DNA of 5,894 nucleotides, taken from contig CAYZXU010000136.1 in assembly GCA_964482535.1 (NCBI GenBank), forward strand, positions 1 to 5,894, in the 5' to 3' direction. The notes below the pieces were generated by a model. It searched no databases and had not been told where the DNA came from. It worked only from the letters and a program-made list of their open reading frames with translations. Positions 1-5,555 of the stretch are shown one piece after another. The stretch's first letter is position 1; every line of letters starts with the position of its first letter. The translations under genes and the position numbers were made by a program. Source of the stretch: CAYZXU01 sp964482535 (GTDB lineage: Bacteria > Desulfobacterota > Desulfobacteria > Desulfobacterales > BuS5).

Positions 1-416
1 GCTCCTTTAACGAGATGTTCCCCCCTGGCAAGATAAATATGAGGAATACTATTTTTTTTAATAATTTTCCCTTTTTTTCCGTCAATTTCAATAGAACAGG
101 GCCAGGTTTTTATGTCTCCTGGAACAGGAACCCAGGCATCTGCAAAAATCAGCCATTGCTGCTCAAAGGCGCCGGTTTCAGGTTCAATAAAAAGCTTTAA
201 TCGTGAAGGCCATACGCATCTGTGGCTTTGCCCGTCATTATAATTAAAGGGGCAAAACTCTTTATCCTTGTCGTGGAGAACCCAGGATTTCCACTGGTTC
301 AATTCTTGAGGAATATACGGTTTTGCTGAGTCTGAGGCATAAGATGGGAAAGCTGCAAACAATACAAATAAAAGAAATAAAAAAGAAAGGTTTCTTTTCA
401 TCTGTCCGGGAATCAT
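1..416 (-). CDS. N-terminal part of an unrecognised exported protein (truncated by window edge)
   Basis: An open frame of 138 codons runs from an ATG at 416 off the left edge with no stop, so only the N-terminus is visible. The start is supported by GGAGGAG just upstream; a second in-frame ATG at 401 is too far from that site. Residues 1-27 look like a Sec signal peptide: Lys-Arg at 7-8, a hydrophobic core at about 10-23 rich in Leu and Phe, and a likely signal peptidase I site after Ser-Tyr-Ala (25-27). No lipobox Cys is present. The mature part begins with Trp-rich sequence (QWKSWVLHDK), then CPF at 55-57 and CVWP at 67-70, which could form a disulfide in the periplasm, and a VPVPGD motif at 96-101. 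Similar N-termini occur, as I recall, on large uncharacterised proteobacterial envelope proteins; the function is unknown. It lies 31 nt after panB on the same strand, so it may be the last gene of that transcript, without implying a role in pantothenate synthesis. Confidence 0.85.
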   Translation of the reverse strand, partial: MIPGQMKRNLSFLFLLFVLFAAFPSYASDSAKPYIPQELNQWKSWVLHDKDKEFCPFNYNDGQSHRCVWPSRLKLFIEPETGAFEQQWLIFADAWVPVPGDIKTWPCSIEIDGKKGKIIKKNSIPHIYLARGEHLVKG

Positions 417-420
417 GAAT

Positions 421-427
421 CTCCTCC
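421..427 (-). promoter_or_regulatory. Strong ribosome binding site of the exported protein
   Basis: The minus strand reads GGAGGAG here, with the GGAGG core 6 nt before the ATG at 416. It selects this ATG over the in-frame ATG at 401 and shows that the truncated frame is a real gene. It lies inside the 31-nt gap after panB. Confidence 0.75.
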
Positions 428-447
428 ACTATTTAAATCAAAATTTA

Positions 448-1299
448 TTAACCTTTGAAGAGTTGCCCAAGTTTTTCAAGCTCACCTGCTTTTATATCAA
501 AGCTGTGCTCTTTGCCTGGAAACTTCTCGTTTTCAACATCATCCCTGAATCGGGAAATTGCGTCTAAAGCGATACTGTTGATTTGAGCATACTGTTTAAC
601 GAATTTGGGAGTAAATCTGTCAAACAGACCAAGAAGATCATGTATAACCAGCACCTGGCCGTCACAATACTTCCCTGCGCCTATTCCTATGGTTGGTATT
701 GAGACAGCTTTAGTAACCAGTTTTGCTATGGGTGATGGAACAGCTTCCAGCACAATTGAAAAACATCCGGCATCTTCAAGGGCTTTTGCATCATCAATGA
801 GCATTCCGGCAGCTTTGGCGGTTTTACCCTGCACTTTAAATCCTCCCAGCGCTGAAGCAGTCTGTGGAGTCAGGCCTATGTGACCCTGAACCGGAATGCC
901 TGCATTTACCATGCATTTAACCATGGGGGCCATATTCACCCCTCCTTCCAGCTTAACTGCATCTGCGCCTGCTTCCTTTAGGAATCTTACTCCATTTTCA
1001 ACTCCCTTTTCTTTTGAAATATTATATGAACCAAAGGGCATATCAGCCACAACAAGTGATCTTTTTACAGCTCTTGTTACAGCGCTTGTATGGTGTATCA
1101 TCTCATCCATTGTCACGGGGACAGTGCCTTCATAACCGAGAACAACCATGCCAAGGGAATCGCCAACCAGTATTATGTCTATTCCTGCCCTGTCCGTTAA
1201 AAGCGCCCAGGGATAGTCATAGGCGGTAAGCACAGAAATTTTTGGTCCCTTTTCTTTTCTTGCTTTAATATCCGGGATTGTAAGCTTTTTTTGCTCCAT
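448..1299 (-). CDS. panB: 3-methyl-2-oxobutanoate hydroxymethyltransferase (ketopantoate hydroxymethyltransferase)
   Basis: PanB transfers a hydroxymethyl group from 5,10-methylenetetrahydrofolate to 2-oxoisovalerate (3-methyl-2-oxobutanoate), giving ketopantoate, the first committed step of pantothenate and CoA synthesis, in the cytosol. The protein covers the whole (beta/alpha)8 family. With the chosen start (283 aa), VGDSLGMV lies at 45-52. Asp47, Asp86 (in VADMPFGSY) and Glu118 (in KLEGG) match the Mg ligands known in E. coli PanB (Asp45, Asp84, Glu114), and Glu185 (in VLEAVP) matches the catalytic Glu181. GHIGLTPQ, IGIGAG and CDGQVLV are also intact. The frame is open up to an ATG at 1323 (291 aa), but AAAAGGGGG sits 7 nt before the ATG at 1299 and overlaps the upstream candidate codons, so MEQKKLTIPD is the preferred N-terminus. 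The gene follows panE by 26 nt, so the two pathway steps are probably co-expressed. Confidence 0.97.
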   Translation of the reverse strand: MEQKKLTIPDIKARKEKGPKISVLTAYDYPWALLTDRAGIDIILVGDSLGMVVLGYEGTVPVTMDEMIHHTSAVTRAVKRSLVVADMPFGSYNISKEKGVENGVRFLKEAGADAVKLEGGVNMAPMVKCMVNAGIPVQGHIGLTPQTASALGGFKVQGKTAKAAGMLIDDAKALEDAGCFSIVLEAVPSPIAKLVTKAVSIPTIGIGAGKYCDGQVLVIHDLLGLFDRFTPKFVKQYAQINSIALDAISRFRDDVENEKFPGKEHSFDIKAGELEKLGQLFKG

Positions 1300-1306
1300 G
1301 ATCATT

Positions 1307-1315
1307 CCCCCTTTT
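1307..1315 (-). promoter_or_regulatory. Ribosome binding site deciding the panB start
   Basis: The minus strand reads AAAAGGGGG, and the G-run ends 7 nt before the ATG at 1299. In-frame ATGs also occur at 1305, only one base after the G-run, and at 1323, upstream of it, so both are poorly placed for this site. Confidence 0.65.
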
Positions 1316-1325
1316 GATAACATTA

Positions 1326-2270
1326 TTATCTAACTGGATTAATACGGTTTTTATATGTGGCCTCAACTGCTTCGATAATTTCAGATAAAAAAATATTATA
1401 TAAAACAGGCACTCCAAGCTCTTTGCCTTTTTGAGCAACAGCGCGGTTGATTACCGCAATTTCCGTATCGGCTCCCCGCAGCACATCCTGAAGCATGCTT
1501 GCCCTGTTTTTTGCTGTACTTGCACATACCTTTTTCACATGTTCAACAGGGTGTTCATAGGGGAGTGTAATTCCAAGAGCATCAGCCACCATAACAGCCT
1601 CTGAAACAGCATGCTCCATTATTATTTCACACTCTTTAGTTGTTCCCAGAATTCCGTTAGGCACATGCAAAATTGCGGCAAGGGCATTTATCCCTGCGTT
1701 AATTACAAGTTTGCCCCATATGAGGCTATCCAGATTATCAGAAATTTTTGTATCTATCCCTGCAGAATTAAAGGTTTTCATGATTTTGGCCAGAAACGAA
1801 TTTTTATTCGAGGCTCCGCCCCCGGCAATATAAGTCATGCCGCTGCCCGCATGCCTGACATAACCGGGCTTAACGAGTGTGCCGCCGTGGGATGTTACTC
1901 CTGCAATAACTTTTTCTTTGCCAAGCAATCTGGCAATAATATCCAGATTGCCGAGACCGTTTTGCAGGGTAAGAGCCATGCCTTGTTTTGACAGTATGGA
2001 TTTTGCCGTGTGAGCGGCGTTCTCAGTAAGGTGGGATTTAGTAAAAATAATTGCCAGATCTATATCTCTTTTGATTTTATCCGGCTTTGTTGCTGCGAAA
2101 ATATCATAACCTTGAACAGAACCATCGGTTTTTTCTATTTTCAGACCATTTTTTTTAATCTCTTTTACATGGCTGACAAAAGGATCTATTAGAAAAATTT
2201 CTGAAACCGGAGACAGCATCGCTCCAAAAAGCGACCCCATAGCACCTGCTCCTATAATTGCAATTCGCAA
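1326..2270 (-). CDS. panE: 2-dehydropantoate 2-reductase (ketopantoate reductase)
   Basis: This enzyme reduces ketopantoate, the PanB product, to pantoate with NADPH in the cytosol. The 314-aa length is normal for the ApbA/PanE family. The N-terminal Rossmann domain opens with RIAIIGAGAMGSLFG, giving the GxGxxG fingerprint at Gly7, Gly9 and Gly12, and carries QNGLGN at 103-108, a conserved cofactor-side loop. The helical C-terminal domain has WGKLVINAGINAL at 185-197, where Lys187 corresponds to the catalytic Lys176 of E. coli PanE, and SMLQDVLRGADTEI at 258-271, where Glu270 corresponds to E. coli Glu256. The start codon is TTG (2270-2268); it places the glycine motif at the usual distance from the N-terminus and has a good ribosome binding site. 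The family also contains reductases for other 2-keto acids, but the adjacent panB makes ketopantoate the likely substrate. It lies 21 nt after the upstream small gene. Confidence 0.95.
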   Translation of the reverse strand: MRIAIIGAGAMGSLFGAMLSPVSEIFLIDPFVSHVKEIKKNGLKIEKTDGSVQGYDIFAATKPDKIKRDIDLAIIFTKSHLTENAAHTAKSILSKQGMALTLQNGLGNLDIIARLLGKEKVIAGVTSHGGTLVKPGYVRHAGSGMTYIAGGGASNKNSFLAKIMKTFNSAGIDTKISDNLDSLIWGKLVINAGINALAAILHVPNGILGTTKECEIIMEHAVSEAVMVADALGITLPYEHPVEHVKKVCASTAKNRASMLQDVLRGADTEIAVINRAVAQKGKELGVPVLYNIFLSEIIEAVEATYKNRINPVR

Positions 2271-2277
2271 TTTTTTT

Positions 2278-2285
2278 CTCCCTTA
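2278..2285 (-). promoter_or_regulatory. Ribosome binding site for the TTG start of panE
   Basis: The minus strand reads TAAGGGAG, then a 7-nt run of A, then TTG at 2270. The good spacing and the Rossmann motif immediately after the start together support a genuine TTG initiation codon. Confidence 0.7.
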
Positions 2286-2291
2286 GGCGGT

Positions 2292-2588
2292 TTATGTTTT
2301 AGGCGTTTTCTTTTCTTCGACAATTTTTCCGTTAATTTTTATGAGCAGTCTATTCTTGTTATCCATTGAAAGAGTTGTTTTGCCGTCATAATTTCCGGCT
2401 AATTCTTTATAAGCGCTCCTTAAATACGCAAAGTCTAAAATCTCAAGGGCATTTTGTAAAATTGTAATTTCTTTTTCAAGAAGTTCTGTATCTGCATCAG
2501 GCTTGAAGTATAATGAAACAGATTTATTATAAAGTCTTTTTGTTTCAGTTGCTATGCAGTGTCTGGAAAGATCGAGTTTAATCTCCAT
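2292..2588 (-). CDS. Unrecognised small protein (98 aa)
   Basis: I do not recognise this family. The product begins MEIKLDLSRH and is 98 aa, soluble, highly charged, with no signal peptide or membrane segment. Residues about 33-64 look like an amphipathic helix (ELLEKEITILQNALEILDF), followed by what may be a beta hairpin around 71-90 (TTLSMDNKNRLLIKINGKIV) and a Lys/Glu-rich tail. It has a single Cys, at position 11. The frame is open further upstream (ATG at 2621), but that would overlap the deaminase gene. The ATG at 2588 lies 4 nt after the deaminase stop, with CAGGTAA overlapping that stop as a plausible ribosome binding site, which suggests translational coupling. The tight spacing on both sides and the absence of other long frames here support a real gene. 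Nothing in the sequence allows a function to be named. Confidence 0.7.
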   Translation of the reverse strand: MEIKLDLSRHCIATETKRLYNKSVSLYFKPDADTELLEKEITILQNALEILDFAYLRSAYKELAGNYDGKTTLSMDNKNRLLIKINGKIVEEKKTPKT

Positions 2589-2592
2589 TATA

Positions 2593-3120
2593 TTACCTGG
2601 CCGATAATGTATACTCTGCAAAAAAAGTTTCCCGGAGATATTTATTATTTTTATTGGAAAAATAGGCTTTAAAGAGTTTTAGACTCTCTTTGCGCATAAT
2701 ATCAGCTATAATATCCGGTTTGATATCTTTATATAAGGGAGCAAGATTTGCAAGGTCACATCCTGTGCCGCCGCCGTCTGGATCTTCATAGGCATAAACA
2801 ATTTTGCTGATTCCGTTTATTAAAATTGCGCCATAACACATAAGACACGGTTCAAGTGTGGAAAAGAGTGTGATCCTGTTTTTGTCTATTTTTAGACCAG
2901 ATTTTTTATAAGTGGTATTATCTATTTTTGCAAGACCCCTTAAGGCTATAATTTCAGCATGATCCAGCTCGTTTGTTGAATCCGGTGCGGTTGATATTCT
3001 AGCGCCCGTTGAAATTATCCTGCTGTCATACACAATTACGCACCCGACAGGAAACTCACCTGCTTTAAGCGCCTTTTCGGCAAGCCTTAAGGCTTCTTTC
3101 ATGAAAAAATTATAGTCCAT
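2593..3120 (-). CDS. Zinc-dependent nucleoside deaminase (cytidine deaminase fold, TadA/guanine deaminase-like)
   Basis: This is a member of the zinc deaminase superfamily, which hydrolytically removes an amino group from a base, nucleoside or tRNA adenosine. At 175 aa it shows the full core: GEFPVGCVIV at 21-30, the HAE motif with His54 (Zn ligand) and Glu56 (proton shuttle), and STLEPCLMC at 87-95 with Cys92 and Cys95 as the other Zn ligands, then YGAILINGISKIVYAYEDP as in TadA and its relatives. The substrate is uncertain. Typical bacterial TadA has T-A-H-A-E and an Asn in a G-x-N-R element before it; here these read LDHAE and GARI, so I prefer a general nucleoside or base deaminase over tRNA adenosine deaminase. 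The ribosome binding site is weak (AGAGA before ATATAATATG). The gene lies 26 nt after the HsdR-N-like gene and 4 nt before the 98-aa gene. Confidence 0.9.
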   Translation of the reverse strand: MDYNFFMKEALRLAEKALKAGEFPVGCVIVYDSRIISTGARISTAPDSTNELDHAEIIALRGLAKIDNTTYKKSGLKIDKNRITLFSTLEPCLMCYGAILINGISKIVYAYEDPDGGGTGCDLANLAPLYKDIKPDIIADIMRKESLKLFKAYFSNKNNKYLRETFFAEYTLSAR

Positions 3121-3146
3121 ATTATATCTCTACACACCTATATACT

Positions 3147-3698
3147 TTATAAAATACACACCGAATCATCACAGGGACATCTATCGTCAATTTCAAAGGC
3201 ATATAAAATTCTTGCTTCCATTTCAATCTGTTTCGGCGTTATGGTTTTGAAAACAGCTTTTGCTCTAATCTTTGCGAGTTCGGACTTGTCGGGCATACTT
3301 CCAAAGCCTTTTGAAATAACCTTTGCGGATGAGCCGTCAAGGATATCGGCATCAATGCCGTTTGTCACAACTACAACAGGAATCTGATAAGGCGCAAGAA
3401 GCCTTGAAGCAGCAATGGTACAGCGATGGCGTGTAATAATGGAGCCGGGGCTGTACTTTATAATCATGGATATTTTACCCGATAATGTAATTGCAATATC
3501 TATTTTAACCAGCGCAAAAAGTTCACCTGCTTTTGCAACAAGCTCCACACGGGTCTTTATATCATCTTTGCTGTAACCCTTTTCAGCTAACAGAATATTG
3601 GCGATTTCTTGTCTGTACCTTTCGTCATGGCTGTCCTCTATTTTTTCTCCTGTAATTATATCGGTTAGTTGTCCGAGAACAAGATGGTGTCCGGCCAT
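3147..3698 (-). CDS. Stand-alone HsdR-N-like protein (type I restriction R-subunit N-terminal domain family)
   Basis: This 183-aa protein resembles a stand-alone family, seen in Desulfobacterota, that is usually named after the N-terminal domain of type I restriction subunit R (PD-(D/E)xK fold). Visible landmarks are LTDIITGEKI at 11-20, DERYRQEIANILL at 25-37, KIDIAI at 65-70, KYSPGSIITRHR at 81-92, PYQIPVVVVTNG at 103-114, and a closing RCPCDDSVC at 173-181. Asp67 and Lys81 could be the Asp and Lys of the nuclease motif, but the acidic residue expected two places before the Lys is Ile79, so nuclease activity is doubtful. Cys174, Cys176 and Cys181 could bind a metal. The size fits this stand-alone family, not a broken HsdR of about 1000 aa. 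No helicase, methylase or specificity gene is nearby. An AGGA about 10 nt before the ATG serves as ribosome binding site. It is probably the first gene of the minus-strand transcript. Its role is unknown. Confidence 0.85.
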   Translation of the reverse strand: MAGHHLVLGQLTDIITGEKIEDSHDERYRQEIANILLAEKGYSKDDIKTRVELVAKAGELFALVKIDIAITLSGKISMIIKYSPGSIITRHRCTIAASRLLAPYQIPVVVVTNGIDADILDGSSAKVISKGFGSMPDKSELAKIRAKAVFKTITPKQIEMEARILYAFEIDDRCPCDDSVCIL

Positions 3699-3723
3699 AT
3701 TATTTTTTCCTGTTTTTTCTATT

Positions 3724-3770
3724 TTTATTTAACCTAACTGTAAAAATGCTTTAAAATCGAGTTAAATAAA
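3724..3770. repeat. 10-bp perfect inverted repeat with a 27-nt spacer
   Basis: TTTATTTAAC at 3724-3733 is the exact reverse complement of GTTAAATAAA at 3761-3770, with 27 nt between. It sits just upstream of the candidate plus-strand -35 element and within the predicted minus-strand leader. It could be a pair of operator half-sites or a weak RNA stem; only one of the ten pairs is G-C, so chance is also plausible in this AT-rich stretch. Confidence 0.4.
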
Positions 3771-3772
3771 TC

Positions 3773-3802
3773 TTTACAAAAAATTGTGCATATGAAAATA
3801 TT
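3773..3802 (+). promoter_or_regulatory. Candidate sigma-70 promoter for the dGTPase gene
   Basis: TTTACA (3773-3778) matches the -35 consensus at 5 of 6 bases. AATATT (3797-3802) matches the -10 consensus at 4 of 6 bases with an 18-nt spacer. The leader would be about 55 nt. A better -10-like hexamer, TAGAAT at 3810-3815, lacks a well-spaced -35. Low certainty. Confidence 0.25.
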
Positions 3803-3820
3803 TAATAAATAGAATTTTAA

Positions 3821-3849
3821 AATATATACTTTTTTATTAAAATCATCAA
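3821..3849 (-). promoter_or_regulatory. Candidate sigma-70 promoter for the minus-strand operon
   Basis: On the minus strand, TTGATG (3849-3844) and TATATT (3826-3821) are spaced 17 nt apart, matching the -35 and -10 consensus at 4 of 6 and 5 of 6 bases. Transcription would begin near 3814, leaving a leader of about 115 nt that contains the 10-bp inverted repeat. The AT-rich background makes this tentative. Confidence 0.3.
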
Positions 3850-3864
3850 TAGCTTAAAAAGATT

Positions 3865-4920
3865 ATGTCAATTAGATCGGATTTCGAAGATCGTGAAAAA
3901 ATTTTTATTTCGCCCTATGGATGTTTAAGCTCCGAAACAAAGGGGAGAAAAAGAGAAGAAGAAAGATGCCCCATACGCACCTCTTTTCAGCGCGACAGGG
4001 ACAGAATAGTATATACTAATGCGTTCCGGCGTTTAAAGTATAAAACCCAGGTGTTTTTATCTCCCCTGGGGGATCAGTATCGAACCCGCCTTACACATAC
4101 ACTTGAAGTTTCCCAGATAGCAAGAACAATAGCGCGGGCACTGCGCCTTAACGAAGATTTAACAGAAGCAATTGCCCTTGGTCATGATTTGGGGCATACC
4201 CCATTCGGGCACAGCGGTGAAACAGCCTTGCAGGAAATATACTCAAACGGTTTTCTGCATAATAAACAGAGCCTGCGCGTCGTCGACATACTGGAAAACA
4301 TGGGGAAAGGGCTTAATCTTACCTTTGAGGTCCGTGACGGAATTTTAAAACATTCAAAAGGGTTCGGAGAAATTATGCCCACCGATCCGGATGAGCAGGC
4401 ATGTACGGTTGAGGGAAGAATAGTAAGAATTGCGGATATTCTCGCATATCTTAACCACGACCTTGATGATGCAATCCGAAGCGGGGTTATTATTGCTGAT
4501 CAGGTGCCTGATATATGCCTCTCCACCCTTGGACACACAATTTCCAAGCGCGCAAGAACCATGATAAAAGATATAGTTTTTTCAAGCAAGGTTTGCAACG
4601 GGGAATTTTGCCTGAAAATAAGTGATGAAATATACAGCGCAATTATTAAATTGAGAGAATTTCTTTATGATAATGTATATCGTGCACCTAGGGTGCATAA
4701 TGAGTTTGTTAAGGCAAAAAAGATAATTAAGGAGCTCTATACTTTTTTTCTTGATAATAAAGAGATGCTTCATAAAGAGCTTGTAAGCATGGAGCTGGCT
4801 GGAATAGAAAAAAACTGTTGCAGCAGGGAAAGGATTGTATGTGATTTTATTGCAAGTATGACGGATAGATATGCCATGAACCTCTATGAGAAGCTCTTTT
4901 TCCCCACCCCGCTTGTTTGA
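3865..4920 (+). CDS. dgt: Deoxyguanosinetriphosphate triphosphohydrolase-like protein (HD-domain dNTPase)
   Basis: Members of this family hydrolyse dNTPs to a deoxynucleoside and tripolyphosphate, helping control dNTP pools. The 351-aa protein fits the shorter dGTPase-like branch and not the roughly 500-aa E. coli Dgt. The family start is recognisable (IRSDFEDRE then SPYG), which supports the ATG at 3865 although its ribosome binding site is poor. RTSFQRDRDRI at 38-48, AFRRLKYKTQVF at 53-64 and GDQYRTRLTHTLEVSQIART at 69-88 follow. The HD metal site is complete: His78, His107-Asp108 in GHDLGHTPFGH, and Asp191 in IADILAYLNHD. His111 and His116 of the active-site loop are also kept. The C-terminal family block, IVCDFIASMTDRYA at 324-337, is intact. 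TGA is followed directly by TAA. Two YkgJ-type genes follow at short spacing. Which dNTPs it prefers, and whether dGTP activates it, cannot be told from sequence. Confidence 0.95.
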   Translation: MSIRSDFEDREKIFISPYGCLSSETKGRKREEERCPIRTSFQRDRDRIVYTNAFRRLKYKTQVFLSPLGDQYRTRLTHTLEVSQIARTIARALRLNEDLTEAIALGHDLGHTPFGHSGETALQEIYSNGFLHNKQSLRVVDILENMGKGLNLTFEVRDGILKHSKGFGEIMPTDPDEQACTVEGRIVRIADILAYLNHDLDDAIRSGVIIADQVPDICLSTLGHTISKRARTMIKDIVFSSKVCNGEFCLKISDEIYSAIIKLREFLYDNVYRAPRVHNEFVKAKKIIKELYTFFLDNKEMLHKELVSMELAGIEKNCCSRERIVCDFIASMTDRYAMNLYEKLFFPTPLV

Positions 4921-4948
4921 TAACGGCTTTATTTTATTGAGATATATT

Positions 4949-5542
4949 ATGTCTTTTATTAAAAAAATTGAAGATCAAAGCATGCTCCCGCTATTTTTAG
5001 GTAAGCTTAAATCCCTTTTTTCGACCATGGATAAAAAATACTCTGAGGCTGAAAATTTTTATGATTTTAAATGTACAGGATGCACAGACAACTGCTGTTT
5101 TACAAGGTTTTATCATCATACGTTTTTAGAATACTTTTTTATTTTGCAGGGGTTCAGCAGCCTTGAAGATAGTTTCAGAACCAAAATAGCAAAAAAAGCT
5201 TCGGACAATTGCGCAAAAAGAAAAGAGGCTGATTTGCAAGGTGAAAAAATAAGATTACTATGCCCGTTGAACATTGACGAACTATGCATTTTATATGAGT
5301 ATCGTCCAATGATATGCAGGCTTCACGGGATTCCCCACGAACTTAACATGCCTAAAACCGGTGTAACCTACGGTTCGGGTTGTAATTTTTTTGACAAAAA
5401 ATGCAGGCAAAAAGAATATTTTAAATTTGACCGCACACCTTTTTATATCCGGATGGCCCGGCTTGAAAACGAATTTAAGCAGGCAGCAGATATTAACGGT
5501 AAATTTAAAATGACAATAGCTCAAATAATAGCTGATTTTTAA
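4949..5542 (+). CDS. YkgJ-type cysteine-cluster protein
   Basis: This is a 197-aa member of the broad YkgJ family, whose conserved cysteines are thought to bind zinc or iron; no biochemical role is firmly established that I know of. The pattern is CTGCTDNCC at 42-50 (Cys42, Cys45, Cys49, Cys50), CPLN starting at Cys105, Cys113, and the hallmark YRPMICR with Cys123. Additional cysteines at 88, 145 and 152 (GCNFFDKKC) give ten in all, which could support more than one metal site. No signal peptide or membrane segment is present, so it is probably cytosolic. The frame is open upstream to an ATG at 4886, inside dgt, but family similarity starts well after that and the ATG at 4949, with GAG 7 nt upstream, leaves a 28-nt gap to dgt. 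The location suggests co-transcription with dgt and with the related gene that follows. Confidence 0.88.
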   Translation: MSFIKKIEDQSMLPLFLGKLKSLFSTMDKKYSEAENFYDFKCTGCTDNCCFTRFYHHTFLEYFFILQGFSSLEDSFRTKIAKKASDNCAKRKEADLQGEKIRLLCPLNIDELCILYEYRPMICRLHGIPHELNMPKTGVTYGSGCNFFDKKCRQKEYFKFDRTPFYIRMARLENEFKQAADINGKFKMTIAQIIADF

Positions 5543-5555
5543 AATTAATTAAATT

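Larger units (their letters stand above)
3699..3864. promoter_or_regulatory. Divergent intergenic region holding promoters for both transcripts
   Basis: These 166 bp separate two divergently read genes, so both transcripts should start here. The base composition is strongly A/T with runs of T and A, and no coding frame is apparent. It contains a 10-bp inverted repeat (3724-3733 and 3761-3770), a shorter 7-bp inverted repeat (3814-3820 and 3837-3843), and candidate sigma-70 elements in both directions. In such AT-rich DNA, promoter-like hexamers arise easily by chance, so the region is firmer than any exact promoter call. Confidence 0.6.

Noticed and set aside
49..80. Runs of eight and seven T as a possible frameshift or slippage site
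   Set aside because: The minus-strand frame stays open across both runs and reads sensible protein, so neither a frameshift nor programmed slippage is needed.
417..447. Terminator after panB
   Set aside because: No GC-rich hairpin followed by a T-run is visible on the minus strand, and a strong ribosome binding site for the next gene occupies the gap.
605..1229. Several open frames on the plus strand opposite panB
   Set aside because: They are antisense to a clearly conserved panB, show no recognisable protein features, and lack sensible ribosome binding sites.
1611..2192. Plus-strand open frames of 126 and 60 codons opposite panE
   Set aside because: They are shadows of the panE frame, with low-complexity Phe/Ile/Cys-rich translations and no family resemblance.
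3147..3698. A restriction-modification or defence system
   Set aside because: Only an HsdR-N-like domain is present. No helicase, methylase, specificity subunit or known defence partner accompanies it, and the neighbours are housekeeping genes.
4182..4773. Minus-strand open frames opposite dgt
   Set aside because: The dgt frame is fully conserved through its active-site motifs, and these frames translate to unstructured, family-less peptides.
4886..4948. Extended N-terminus for the first YkgJ-type protein
   Set aside because: It would overlap dgt by 35 nt and add residues that merely read the dgt tail in another frame; the ATG at 4949 is better placed.
5291..5524. Minus-strand open frame of 77 codons opposite the first YkgJ-type gene
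   Set aside because: It lies wholly within a gene with conserved cysteine motifs and has no supporting signal of its own.
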